Assembly: GCA_910585295.1 (NCBI GenBank) | Contig: CAJUDE010000047.1 | Coordinates: 1 to 56,942, forward strand | From: an uncultured Lachnospiraceae bacterium | GTDB taxonomy: Bacteria; Bacillota; Clostridia; Lachnospirales; Lachnospiraceae | Direction: 5' to 3' | DNA length: 56,942 bases | Shown here: positions 22,991-31,499 of the stretch, piece by piece | How positions within the stretch are numbered: position 1 is the first letter of the stretch | How the letters are laid out: every line of letters begins with the position of its first letter | The notes under the pieces: generated by a model | Told to the model about the DNA's origin: nothing | What the model saw: only the letters and a program-made list of their open reading frames with translations | Databases searched by the model: none | Made by a program: the position numbers and the translations under genes

Positions 22991-23767
22991 TTACTTTTCT
23001 TTTACAATTTTTATTACGCCGCCAGATACAGTAGCCGCACCTCCTACCCCGGCTATGGCAACTCCTGCATGGATAACTGCAGGTTTTGCGGCAATGGCTC
23101 CAATTCCAGCAGTTAACCCTCCAACCGCTGCCGCTGTTATTCCAGCGCCTATCATCCATGCCGCTATATCCACTCGATGGACCTCTTCTTCTGTCCTCTT
23201 CACCGAGCTGCTTTTCTCACCTATCGTCGTTCTGCCCGTTCGGCCTCCACCCAAAGGCTTAGAAGTTTGCTGCGCGCTATAATTAGCTTTGGAATCCGAC
23301 TTGGAAACCGTTTTCGGAGCCTTAACGTTAACGTCCATACTAGCCTTCGCACTCTGTTCAGGGCGAGGGATAGCTTCTTCCGAAAGAACTGTCCTTCCCG
23401 TCCTATTCCCTTGCGTTTTAACCTTGGGAGGTTCTTTTACGGCGTCTGGATTTTGAACGCCATGGGCTTTATCCGCCAGTACGGTTTTTACTACCAGCTT
23501 AATATGGTCAATCCTCTTTTGCGAAAAATTGACCATCAGCGCAACCTTCTGTTTGTTCAGGTAGGTTTCATCCCAATGTTCCTGGGCTAAACCATCATCC
23601 GCCTTGCCATCATCCGGTTCAATGACATCAATGAATTGTTTCGCATATTCCAACGCTTCATCAAACCGGCGAAATGTGGTATCTATTATTAAATAATCAA
23701 TCAAGGCGCTTCTTATCGTGACAACGTCTCCCAACTCGACATTTTTCTTGAATTCTTCCGAAACCAT
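22991..23767 (-). CDS. Membrane-anchored protein with TGRT-repeat linker
   Basis: 258 residues in three parts. Residues 1-110 are a helical, charged domain (FRRFDEALEYAKQFIDVIEP). Residues 110-200 form a low-complexity linker with two copies of a GNRTGRTVLSEE / GGRTGRTTIGE motif. Residues 205-255 are two hydrophobic Gly/Ala-rich segments (WMIGAGITAAAVGGLTAGIG, HAGVAIAGVGGAATVSGGVI), a probable membrane hairpin. I know no family for it. It stands between the second dynamin-like GTPase and the HerA-like ATPase with gaps of 11 and 15 bp. The Gly-rich C-terminus resembles the zipper of the neighbouring ATPase, suggesting that both enter the same membrane complex. Confidence 0.75.
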   Translation of the reverse strand: MVSEEFKKNVELGDVVTIRSALIDYLIIDTTFRRFDEALEYAKQFIDVIEPDDGKADDGLAQEHWDETYLNKQKVALMVNFSQKRIDHIKLVVKTVLADKAHGVQNPDAVKEPPKVKTQGNRTGRTVLSEEAIPRPEQSAKASMDVNVKAPKTVSKSDSKANYSAQQTSKPLGGGRTGRTTIGEKSSSVKRTEEEVHRVDIAAWMIGAGITAAAVGGLTAGIGAIAAKPAVIHAGVAIAGVGGAATVSGGVIKIVKEK

Positions 23768-23778
23768 CGTATCATCTC

Positions 23779-26088
23779 CTATATTTCTAAAATCTCATCC
23801 AATTCAGCCCGAATCCCTTCCAGAGCTTCCATAAGCTCCTGGGCTTCCTTAAGGGCATTTTTGGCATTCTCCCTAGATGTCGTTGCCTTTCTCAATTCAT
23901 CGGCTTTATCTGCCAATATCTTATCAACCTTATCAAATTGTGCCTCAAAATATTCTATGACGCGCTGAGACTCATCCCCTGCGTACTTTAATACCCTTGC
24001 CCTTTCTTTCAAAAGCTTCTTCCTGACTGGCGCAACCATTTGATTAGAAAGCTTCTCACGGCTGACAAACTTAATCTCTTCTTTAATTTCCACATCGTAG
24101 TACTCCGTAGTTGTGTAATATGGGTCAAACCAACTTGACGGATGGAAAAGCCGATCCAACCCTTTTCTGCGGTGTGTTACTTCTTTAGACCTTTCTTCTG
24201 TACGGGTTTCAACCCTAGAATCAATGGCAGCGTCAAGGGCAGAATTGGTATTTAAAAGCGCTAATTCCCCCTTGACATAGGATCCCAGATTAATCTTAAG
24301 GCTCTTACCGCTAAACTCTTCACTAATCGCGTCTAACTTCTTAATATACTCTGCCAAAAGCTGATCGCTTTTGGCTTTAATGTCTGAATCAATCAGGCCT
24401 TCCACCGTAACTTGAAACTCATTTTGCTTAGAGTCAGCCAGTGACTTAAATCTACGGATGTAAGACATAGCGTCTTCCTCTTCCATTTCTGCAGGGCAGC
24501 CATGGAAAAATACTGTCAGCTCATTTTCCACTTCGGCAATCAAATCATCAAGGCTCTGCGTCAACTGTGACTTAACGTCAAGTTTCCTCAAACGCTTTTT
24601 GAATTTCTCATTCTCCTCCTTACTGGCAATCTTCTTGTTGAGGTTCTCCATCTCCTTTCCAAGTTCTATCAGCTCGTCCTCGCGGGATGATATTTCTCCC
24701 TTTGTCTTTGCGAATGCCTCAGCGCTCTCCAATCCCCCCTGGAATGTATTCACTACATTAGTTATCTTGGCTGGCCTGCAATATTTTGTCACATACATCC
24801 GAATCGTTTCTTCAATTCCACGAATGCCGCTATGGACAAGCGCCTGCCCCAAAATATCATTATTTTCAATGGCTTTTTCAAGTTCTTCATCAATCGCCAT
24901 CTGGCAGCTGCGGGACAAGTGGGGATATTGTTCCAGATGAAGCTGCTCCTGTTTTATCAATTTTTTTGCCACAGGGGTTATCTTATCCAGAAGCGCTTTT
25001 TTTTCTTCTTCATCAACGGTGTTCTGGTAGCGCCTTATCAAAAGGGCGGGCTCTGCAGCCGCCGGGAAGATATTCGGGTCTTCAATCCCCATTTCCTCCA
25101 GATACTTTATCGTATCTGGAATCGTTTCACCAGCGATGTCATCGTCCTCTTCATCATAGCTATCCATCTTATTTATCACAAAAAGAAAACGTTCTTTCGA
25201 CTGCTTGCCCCCGACACTCATACTTTTCGCAATACGTTTCAGAAAGGCGTCTTGCGCCTCATCATGCAGCTTTCCGCCATTCATAACAAACATCAGAAGC
25301 ATCTTTGACGACTGGTCTAACGCTTTTGCTGTGACTTTCCCATGCCTTAGGTCCCTGGCATTGTCAGGGCCAGGGGTATCAATCAAAACAAGGGACACCT
25401 CGTCAGCAGTTACAAACGGAATATTCCCCTTCACCTGAATCTCGCTGACGTCAGGGTTCTTATTCAATGCCATCATCGTCCTATAATCAAGGGATGAATA
25501 GTGTTCTAATTCTGTTTTATTCTGGTCAACAGCCACAGCCTTATAAGTAGAATCGTCATCATCCTGAATCCTTGTGATTGTCGCGGTACATGCGCCCTGC
25601 TTGGATGGCATGAGTTTCTTCCCCAGCAGCGCATTAATCAACGTTGATTTCCCGGCGCTCATTGTTGCAACCACATTGACTTCCAAAAGTTCATTAAAAG
25701 CAAGTTCAAAAGCATTCTCAACTGCTGGAGACTGCAATTCCTCAAAGGGCAGCTTCTTTATCTTAGAAAAGAGGTCCCTGATGTCTTTCTCCTTATCGCC
25801 AAATTCCTTTGCCGCAAGCTTTTTTGCCGTAAAACGAATGCCGTCTTTCTTAGCAGCTCTTATTGCCGCCATTAAATCCTGGTAATCCAATTCCGTCCCA
25901 AGAAAAGTCAAATCAAACTCATCGTCATTATATTCTGTTGACAGCAGCGAGGGAATCTGGTCAACCCATAACTGAAAACGCTTATTTAAAAATTGGATAA
26001 GCTTGCTATTCTGCTTGGGTTCTTCCCCATCAACAATAATCTTCGCTTTAACCTTATAAGGATTGTAGGTTATTTCAACCTTTGTCAT
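23779..26088 (-). CDS. Dynamin-like GTPase B (long form)
   Basis: 769 residues. GTPase motifs: G1 ATMSAGKSTL (about 141-150), G2 Thr in CTATITRI, G3 DTPGPDN (about 237), G4 NKMD (about 306). The AxxSAGKST P-loop is that of bacterial dynamin-like proteins (BDLP/LeoA type). Long coiled-coil stretches follow (about 440-560 and 690-765). Near 645 RKGLDRLFHPSSWFDPYY could be the membrane-contacting tip. The N-terminal ~120 residues are a separate domain. It would bind and remodel membranes on GTP hydrolysis. Its partner GTPase is encoded just upstream (18 bp gap); bacterial dynamins often work as such pairs. Confidence 0.88.
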   Translation of the reverse strand: MTKVEITYNPYKVKAKIIVDGEEPKQNSKLIQFLNKRFQLWVDQIPSLLSTEYNDDEFDLTFLGTELDYQDLMAAIRAAKKDGIRFTAKKLAAKEFGDKEKDIRDLFSKIKKLPFEELQSPAVENAFELAFNELLEVNVVATMSAGKSTLINALLGKKLMPSKQGACTATITRIQDDDDSTYKAVAVDQNKTELEHYSSLDYRTMMALNKNPDVSEIQVKGNIPFVTADEVSLVLIDTPGPDNARDLRHGKVTAKALDQSSKMLLMFVMNGGKLHDEAQDAFLKRIAKSMSVGGKQSKERFLFVINKMDSYDEEDDDIAGETIPDTIKYLEEMGIEDPNIFPAAAEPALLIRRYQNTVDEEEKKALLDKITPVAKKLIKQEQLHLEQYPHLSRSCQMAIDEELEKAIENNDILGQALVHSGIRGIEETIRMYVTKYCRPAKITNVVNTFQGGLESAEAFAKTKGEISSREDELIELGKEMENLNKKIASKEENEKFKKRLRKLDVKSQLTQSLDDLIAEVENELTVFFHGCPAEMEEEDAMSYIRRFKSLADSKQNEFQVTVEGLIDSDIKAKSDQLLAEYIKKLDAISEEFSGKSLKINLGSYVKGELALLNTNSALDAAIDSRVETRTEERSKEVTHRRKGLDRLFHPSSWFDPYYTTTEYYDVEIKEEIKFVSREKLSNQMVAPVRKKLLKERARVLKYAGDESQRVIEYFEAQFDKVDKILADKADELRKATTSRENAKNALKEAQELMEALEGIRAELDEILEI

Positions 26089-26106
26089 TTATATAACCAC
26101 CTTTCT

Positions 26107-27432
26107 CTATAGACCAAAAAGAACTTGTTCCAGCCCTGGAAGCCCAGTACTTAAAAGCGCCCTGTTATAATCGCCGCCTTCATTTGTTACAAGAGGGTAA
26201 TACTTCCCAAAATCATATTCTGCTTTAGAAAACAGTTTCATAAAATCCTCAGCCCTCTCCCTCTCATTCTCCGTCATCGCTGTATTCTGAACCATTTTTT
26301 TAATCAGCAGCCCTGCTTTCGCAGAAATCGGGCATACCATTGGATTTTCAAATCCGATTTCCGACAAATGGCTTCTGATATCTTGTAAAATACCGTCCAC
26401 ACTGTCATCTTCAGGATCATATGTATCCATCATATTGACCACAAATATGATTCGCCCATATAACACCTTTTTAAGGATATATTTCAGATGGTTATAATCA
26501 TCCTCAGAACCATACGTGTCAACTGGAATCACATAAACTAAAACCTCTGGATTATTATCCGAGAGTTCTTTCCTCGTCAATTGCTTATGCTGCGGATTCA
26601 ACGACGAATTAACACCTGGGGTATCCACAAGGGTATACTTCCCTTCATGTAACACTGACGAGAAATACCCCACTATGTCAATTTGCTGCGCGCTATTTCT
26701 TATATACTCCGGTACAGGGCCCGCCTCCCTTAAATAATGCTCCCCGTCAGCGTTTATAATTGTGTAAATATTATTTCTATTTGGCGCCGCGTGGAATTTA
26801 ATAATATTTGACGTACAAGCAGCCTTTTTCGTGCCGGATAAATCTTCGCCAATAATTGAATTAATTAAAGTTGATTTCCCAGCACTCATTGTTGCGGTAA
26901 AAAACACGGAATGTTCCCTTGACTGCGCGTGCTTTCGAGCATCCATCCACGCCTTTACCATGTCTATTGAAATAAGCGTTTTTTCAGCAAATTTTTCATT
27001 TCCGCTATACATCATAGAAACCATCGCGTCTATCTTCTTATGGTATCTACGATGTATATGCCCCTTAAATTCTTCACAGATACGTTCGCCTTTCCTATTA
27101 TCCGATACAGCGAAAAGCATCAGGCAGTCAAATAGGAAAAGATATCTATATGAGAAAAACTTAAATGGGGAAAACCGTGTTTTCAACACTTCCGCTTCCT
27201 CCTGATTTGTATCACCCTGCCATGGCAAATCAGTGTTACCTTCCCCAAACATCACTTGCAAAAGCATCTGCAGGCCGCTTACCCTTTTCTCTTCTATCTC
27301 ATATTTCTCTGCATATTTTTTCATTAATGCAATATATTTTCTCTTTAATTCTTCCTTTTCATCAAATAGCGGATGTCTTATTAACGGGTAATATACCGCG
27401 CATTCAGCCCAATCCCTCATACCAATCACCAT
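26107..27432 (-). CDS. Dynamin-like GTPase A (short form)
   Basis: 441 residues. G1 ATMSAGKSTL (about 180-189), G2 CTSNIIKF, G3 DTPGVNS (about 270), G4 NMMD (about 333). The conventional NKxD lysine is Met here, as in some dynamin-like proteins. The N-terminal ~170 residues are helical and unrecognised; the C-terminal stalk is very short, ending soon after the GTPase core, unlike its partner. ATG 27432 follows GGAGG. It is the first gene of the six-gene operon, behind a TATAAT box and an AATGACA/TGTCATT dyad. The uneven pair long/short suggests a heteromeric dynamin as described for Campylobacter DLP1/DLP2 and LeoB/LeoA. Confidence 0.85.
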   Translation of the reverse strand: MVIGMRDWAECAVYYPLIRHPLFDEKEELKRKYIALMKKYAEKYEIEEKRVSGLQMLLQVMFGEGNTDLPWQGDTNQEEAEVLKTRFSPFKFFSYRYLFLFDCLMLFAVSDNRKGERICEEFKGHIHRRYHKKIDAMVSMMYSGNEKFAEKTLISIDMVKAWMDARKHAQSREHSVFFTATMSAGKSTLINSIIGEDLSGTKKAACTSNIIKFHAAPNRNNIYTIINADGEHYLREAGPVPEYIRNSAQQIDIVGYFSSVLHEGKYTLVDTPGVNSSLNPQHKQLTRKELSDNNPEVLVYVIPVDTYGSEDDYNHLKYILKKVLYGRIIFVVNMMDTYDPEDDSVDGILQDIRSHLSEIGFENPMVCPISAKAGLLIKKMVQNTAMTENERERAEDFMKLFSKAEYDFGKYYPLVTNEGGDYNRALLSTGLPGLEQVLFGL

Positions 27433-27459
27433 ATCCTAGCTACCTCCCGTAATAGAGGC

Positions 27460-27493
27460 ATTATATCAAATGAGAATGACACATTATGTCATT
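27460..27493 (-). promoter_or_regulatory. Promoter and operator of the dynamin/HerA operon
   Basis: -10 TATAAT on the minus strand (27460-27465), with no good -35. An exact dyad AATGACA (27475-27481) / TGTCATT (27487-27493), centred where -35 contacts would be, suggests an activator or repressor site. The remaining 27494-27630 is A/T-rich with no supportable gene. Confidence 0.55.
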
Positions 27494-27643
27494 TTTATGT
27501 ATTTTTTGAAAAATTTTCTCAAATTTTTGTTTTCACCAGCACTAACCCTACCACAACAAACCTATTTTATCTTACATGCTTCAACGCTATTTATCAATAG
27601 ATTACGGCAAATTTTCTCCCACACAGCCAAAAGGCATAAGAAA

Positions 27644-27703
27644 AGCGCTCAAATACCCCTTTCACGATTGTGTTTCTTTACAATCCCAAAGGTATTGAGC
27701 GCT
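27644..27703 (-). terminator. Terminator of the SpoIIE/HATPase operon; resembles the intron insertion site
   Basis: Long imperfect hairpin: AGCGCTCAAATACC ... GGTATTGAGCGCT with an inner GATTGT/ACAATC stem, then TTTT on the minus strand. The minus-strand bases at 27652-27635, TTGAGCGCTTTTCTTATG, match the 18 bases just 5' of the group II intron at 17 of 18 positions, so this may be an unoccupied homing site. Confidence 0.75.
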
Positions 27704-27771
27704 ATTTTAGTAATCTAATACACTACAAAACATCCATCTATTACGCTTTTCACATTCTCAAAGACTTCCAA

Positions 27772-28179
27772 TCATATCTTTTTCTTAATGCGCAAAATAT
27801 TCTGCCCATTCTTATATTCATAAGAAATCTCATCCATGCTCTTCTTTACCATATAAATGCCAAGCCCGCCAATTTCCCGCTCTTCTGCCGTAAGCGCCAC
27901 ATCGGGGTCTTCTTTGGCGAGCGGGTCATAAGCCTTGCCATTGTCGATAAACGTCACCACCACAGAAAGAGGGTCTTGCAAGACTTCAACACGGACAGTT
28001 GCCGAACCTGTCTTAGGATTGTAGGCATAGTGCGCAATATTGCCAAAGAGTTCGTCAATGGCAATGTTAATCTGCATCTGTGCTTTCATCGGGCAGTTTA
28101 GCTGTGTTAACTGCCCATCCACAAACGCCGTCACTTTTTCTATATTTTCTATTGTAGCGTCAACTCTCAATTCCTTCAT
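27772..28179 (-). CDS. Anti-sigma-type serine kinase / HATPase (RsbW-like)
   Basis: 135 residues from ATG 28179 (ribosome site GGAAAGGA). N box MQINIAIDELFGNIAHYAY, G1 box FIDNGKAYDPL, G2 box EIGGLGIYMVKKSMDEI: an intact HATPase_c_2 domain as in RsbW/SpoIIAB. It overlaps the SpoIIE-phosphatase gene end by 20 bp. In partner switching such kinases phosphorylate a STAS protein, here probably the one at 33328-33627, and sequester another partner when unphosphorylated STAS is lacking. No sigma factor is encoded nearby, so the target may be different. Confidence 0.88.
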   Translation of the reverse strand: MKELRVDATIENIEKVTAFVDGQLTQLNCPMKAQMQINIAIDELFGNIAHYAYNPKTGSATVRVEVLQDPLSVVVTFIDNGKAYDPLAKEDPDVALTAEEREIGGLGIYMVKKSMDEISYEYKNGQNILRIKKKI

Positions 28180-29791
28180 TATGCATCCTTTCCTTGTATT
28201 CCAGACATAACATGGTAATATCGTCAAACTGCGGCGCATCGCCCACAAAAGCATCAATATCTTCTTTTATTTTGCCTAACAGTTCCATCGGCGGCAAAGC
28301 TGCATGCTGTGCAAGGGTTTCTCCCAGACGTCCCATGCCATAGAGCCTGCCGTCCTTATCCGTTGCCTCTGTCACGCCGTCTGTATACTGAAACAGCCGG
28401 TCACCGGGGGATAACTGCATCGTGCCGCACTTATAACGTATCCCTTCCATGCCGGCAAGCACAAAGCCTGCACGGATTTTGTAGGGTTCATAGCTGCCAT
28501 CCTTTTTGCAGATAAACGGAATTTCATGGCCTGCATTGACAAATGTAAACTCACCGCTTACAAGGTCCAGCACACCCTCAAAGGCGGTGATAAACAGCCC
28601 TTCACTATTAGACTCGCATAAGAGGTCATTGACCTTTGTGAACACCTCACCCAAATCCCTGCCAGGCTGTGTATGGTCCTTAATCAAGGTCTTGCCAATC
28701 ACCATAAACAGCGCCGCCGGCACGCCTTTTCCTGAAACATCCGCCATGACGACCGCCAAATGCCTCTCATCTACCATAAAGAAATCATAGAAATCACCGC
28801 CGACCTCCTTTGCCGGATTCATCGTGGCGTAGATATCAAACTCCGGTTTTTCCGGAAACGCTGGGAAAATTCCGGGCAGCATATCCGCCTGTATCTGCGT
28901 GGCAATGGAAAGCTCCGCTCCAATCCGTTCCTTCTCTGCCGTGACCAATGTAAGGTTTTCTACATATTCCACAATATCCGTTTCCATCTTACCCACAGCC
29001 TTTGCCAGCACGCCGATTTCATCATTTTTGTTAATGGAGGACAGCTTATCCGAGGGCGTATTTGAATCCGCAAAACGCTTGGCTTCGTCTGTAATGGCAA
29101 GAATCGGCAGCAAGACCTCCCGGTACAGGAACGTGCTGTACACAAACAGAAACAGGCAGATGGCAGCCAGGACGCCAAGCAGCACATCTTTTACATAAGT
29201 GTTGCGGGCATTTTCCAGCCTCGACATAGCTTTTTCTACGCCAAGGATTGCCACAATCTCTCCTTTTGAATCATATATGGCAATGCCTGCCGTTGTATGC
29301 GCCCCGGATTCCTCTGAATAGGAATAAAGATACTCTGTGGCACGCTCACCTTTGGTAATGATGTTGCGTACATTATTGACATATTCCTCGGCCACGCCAA
29401 CCGCCGTATAACCTAGAGGGTAACGGCCAAAGCCGCTGGCGGAATTCACTGAGTCATAAATATAAGTAAGGGTCCGGTAATCCGAAGTATCAACCTTCGC
29501 CACATAAATCAATGTCGTATCTGTGGCGTCCACCAAATCATCCAGCCGTTTTTCAATCTTATGGTACTCCTCATCCGTGTCTCCTGTGGATAAATATTCT
29601 TCAAATTTATCAGGATTTAAGTACCTTGCCGCAGTTTCCGCAATCTCGTAAGCCGAATCATTGTACTGCTGCTCTAACACAGACGTAAATTCCCAGTAGC
29701 CAATTATGCTGATGATCGACCCCAGCAAAATGCCAAAGATTATAATGCCGAGCATCAGTTTTCCCGTAAGTCCGGTGATCCTTTTTTTCAT
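28160..29791 (-). CDS. Membrane SpoIIE/PP2C-type phosphatase with extracellular sensor and HAMP
   Basis: 543 residues from ATG 29791. A transmembrane helix (about 11-32) is followed by an extracellular Cache-like sensor (about 33-200), a second helix (about 203-222), a HAMP linker (about 224-290) and the SpoIIE domain. The phosphatase shows GAELSIATQIQADMLPGIFP, the metal sites GGDFYDFF (331-338) and MADVSGKGVPAALFM, and the C-terminal QFDDITMLCL. It would dephosphorylate a STAS protein in response to an external signal, as RsbU/RsbP-type proteins do. It precedes the RsbW-like kinase and follows the GH3 gene by one base, tying signalling to the biosynthetic locus. Confidence 0.92.
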   Translation of the reverse strand: MKKRITGLTGKLMLGIIIFGILLGSIISIIGYWEFTSVLEQQYNDSAYEIAETAARYLNPDKFEEYLSTGDTDEEYHKIEKRLDDLVDATDTTLIYVAKVDTSDYRTLTYIYDSVNSASGFGRYPLGYTAVGVAEEYVNNVRNIITKGERATEYLYSYSEESGAHTTAGIAIYDSKGEIVAILGVEKAMSRLENARNTYVKDVLLGVLAAICLFLFVYSTFLYREVLLPILAITDEAKRFADSNTPSDKLSSINKNDEIGVLAKAVGKMETDIVEYVENLTLVTAEKERIGAELSIATQIQADMLPGIFPAFPEKPEFDIYATMNPAKEVGGDFYDFFMVDERHLAVVMADVSGKGVPAALFMVIGKTLIKDHTQPGRDLGEVFTKVNDLLCESNSEGLFITAFEGVLDLVSGEFTFVNAGHEIPFICKKDGSYEPYKIRAGFVLAGMEGIRYKCGTMQLSPGDRLFQYTDGVTEATDKDGRLYGMGRLGETLAQHAALPPMELLGKIKEDIDAFVGDAPQFDDITMLCLEYKERMHNEGIES

Positions 29792-29792
29792 T

Positions 29793-31481
29793 CTATTTCT
29801 TCCTTTCCCCAACAGCGTTTTCGTTCTCCCAGGCAGCAAAAAACTGTTTCTTCTCCGCTGTGTCCAGAATGCACACCCCCTTATTCTGGCCCATCCTCTT
29901 ACCCTTCTTTGCCAAATGCTCCTCATAACGTACAAAACTGCCTACAGGCAGATAAGAAATCCGAACTTTGCCGATCTCATTCATCTTTCGGCAGCCTTGA
30001 TATTCATAATTCACACGGCACAGGCACTCATCTAAAATATCTTCTGCGCCTGAAATATTATTATCCGTGCATTCCAGATAAAACCGATACCGCGGCGACG
30101 CCTCTGACATATCCTCCTGTACGCAATAGCCCATAACCTCGCAGCGCATACGGAATGCAAACTGCCTGACGGCTTCTGTAAGCTGTTCCTGGTTGCTTTT
30201 TTCCCCAGCAATATTGACCACTTGATTTTTACGGTAACAAAACTGTACAATGGGAGCCTGCTTATACCAACCAACAACCTCTATCACATCCCCCATACAG
30301 TAACGGTACAGCCCAGAATGGTTTGTGAACACAATCTCGTACCGCTCCCCGACGCCAATTTCCCACATAAATAAAGGACGTTTTTCTTCCTTCTCCCCTT
30401 CATTAAGCGGCAGGAACTCAAAAAAACCCGCCTCTGGAAAAAGAATATAACGGTCCGGCTGATCTATCTTCTCTGCCACGCCAAAAATCCCTTCGGAAGC
30501 CGCATAGGCATATGGATGTATGGGAATGTCCCCCGCATACTCCTTCATCTTTTCTGTATAATAAGCAAATGATTTTCCTCCAATTGCCAGCACATACCGA
30601 ACCTTAGGCCAAATCTTCTTAATGATGCCTTTATGCAGCGTATCATGGGATAGAAGGCGTAGCTGTGCCGCCCGTAAAGGGTTGGGCGGAAGTTTCCGCT
30701 CTACGTACTCCCGCCACCTAGGGCTTAAACCCACACATTCATCCACCCTTCCATACTCCATATCCTTCAGCAGCATTTCCCAGTTTCGCCAGATATAGTC
30801 CAAAACCCCTGCTACCCGGTTGACAAAAACGCCATGTATAGCACGAAGGTCCTGCTCTGCCAATGCAAACCGCACCTTAACATAACACAAATCTTCCAAC
30901 GTATCTGGAAACAACACTTCCTTGGGCACACAGTAATCCTCAGCATTAAATTGCCCATCCCTGTCCAGCCATTGGTAAACGCACCCAGAGCGGATACCGT
31001 TCATCGCGCCATTTTCCATATAAGTCTTTGCAAACTCCCCTATCTGGAAAATCTTGCCAAAAACCTCATCTTCCGGCAAATCCTGGTAATACTCTTTTAC
31101 CATGCCAAACAAAAGCCCGTACGCATAAGTATACTGAATCTTTAAATCTGTCTCTGTAAGCGGAAGATACTTCGCATCCCCGGTAGTGCCTGAACTAATG
31201 CAATAATAAACGGCTGGCTCTTCTGTCAGGACCTTTTCTTCCCCTGCAATCATTCGTAGAATGTAATCCTCATAATCCCCATATACACAAAGCGGCACGT
31301 TTTTCTGGAACTCCCCGACAGTCTTAATCGCCCCAAAACCATATTTCTTACCAAATACCGTTTCACGGTTGCGGTGCATAAGCCCATCGAGTATCTGCAT
31401 TTGCACTTCGGCCGCCCGTTTTGAGGTACTTTTAAGTAAATCTATAGATTCCTGCCCCAGTTCTCCATAATTGGTTTTCAT
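29793..31481 (-). CDS. GH3-family acyl-adenylating amide synthetase
   Basis: 562 residues. Motif 1 CISSGTTGDAKYLP (about 93-106) is the phosphate-binding loop, motif 2 AYAASEGIFGV binds the adenosine, and motif 3 YRYCMGDVIEVVG carries the catalytic Asp. These are the three GH3/JAR1 motifs. In plants the family conjugates amino acids to carboxylic acid hormones through acyl adenylates. Bacterial members are little characterised. Located in an NRPS locus between a MATE-HATPase transporter and the SpoIIE phosphatase, it might activate an acyl group for, or cap, the NRPS product. That role is inference. Confidence 0.85.
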   Translation of the reverse strand: MKTNYGELGQESIDLLKSTSKRAAEVQMQILDGLMHRNRETVFGKKYGFGAIKTVGEFQKNVPLCVYGDYEDYILRMIAGEEKVLTEEPAVYYCISSGTTGDAKYLPLTETDLKIQYTYAYGLLFGMVKEYYQDLPEDEVFGKIFQIGEFAKTYMENGAMNGIRSGCVYQWLDRDGQFNAEDYCVPKEVLFPDTLEDLCYVKVRFALAEQDLRAIHGVFVNRVAGVLDYIWRNWEMLLKDMEYGRVDECVGLSPRWREYVERKLPPNPLRAAQLRLLSHDTLHKGIIKKIWPKVRYVLAIGGKSFAYYTEKMKEYAGDIPIHPYAYAASEGIFGVAEKIDQPDRYILFPEAGFFEFLPLNEGEKEEKRPLFMWEIGVGERYEIVFTNHSGLYRYCMGDVIEVVGWYKQAPIVQFCYRKNQVVNIAGEKSNQEQLTEAVRQFAFRMRCEVMGYCVQEDMSEASPRYRFYLECTDNNISGAEDILDECLCRVNYEYQGCRKMNEIGKVRISYLPVGSFVRYEEHLAKKGKRMGQNKGVCILDTAEKKQFFAAWENENAVGERKK

Positions 31482-31499
31482 CCTTCTCTCTGTCTCCTG

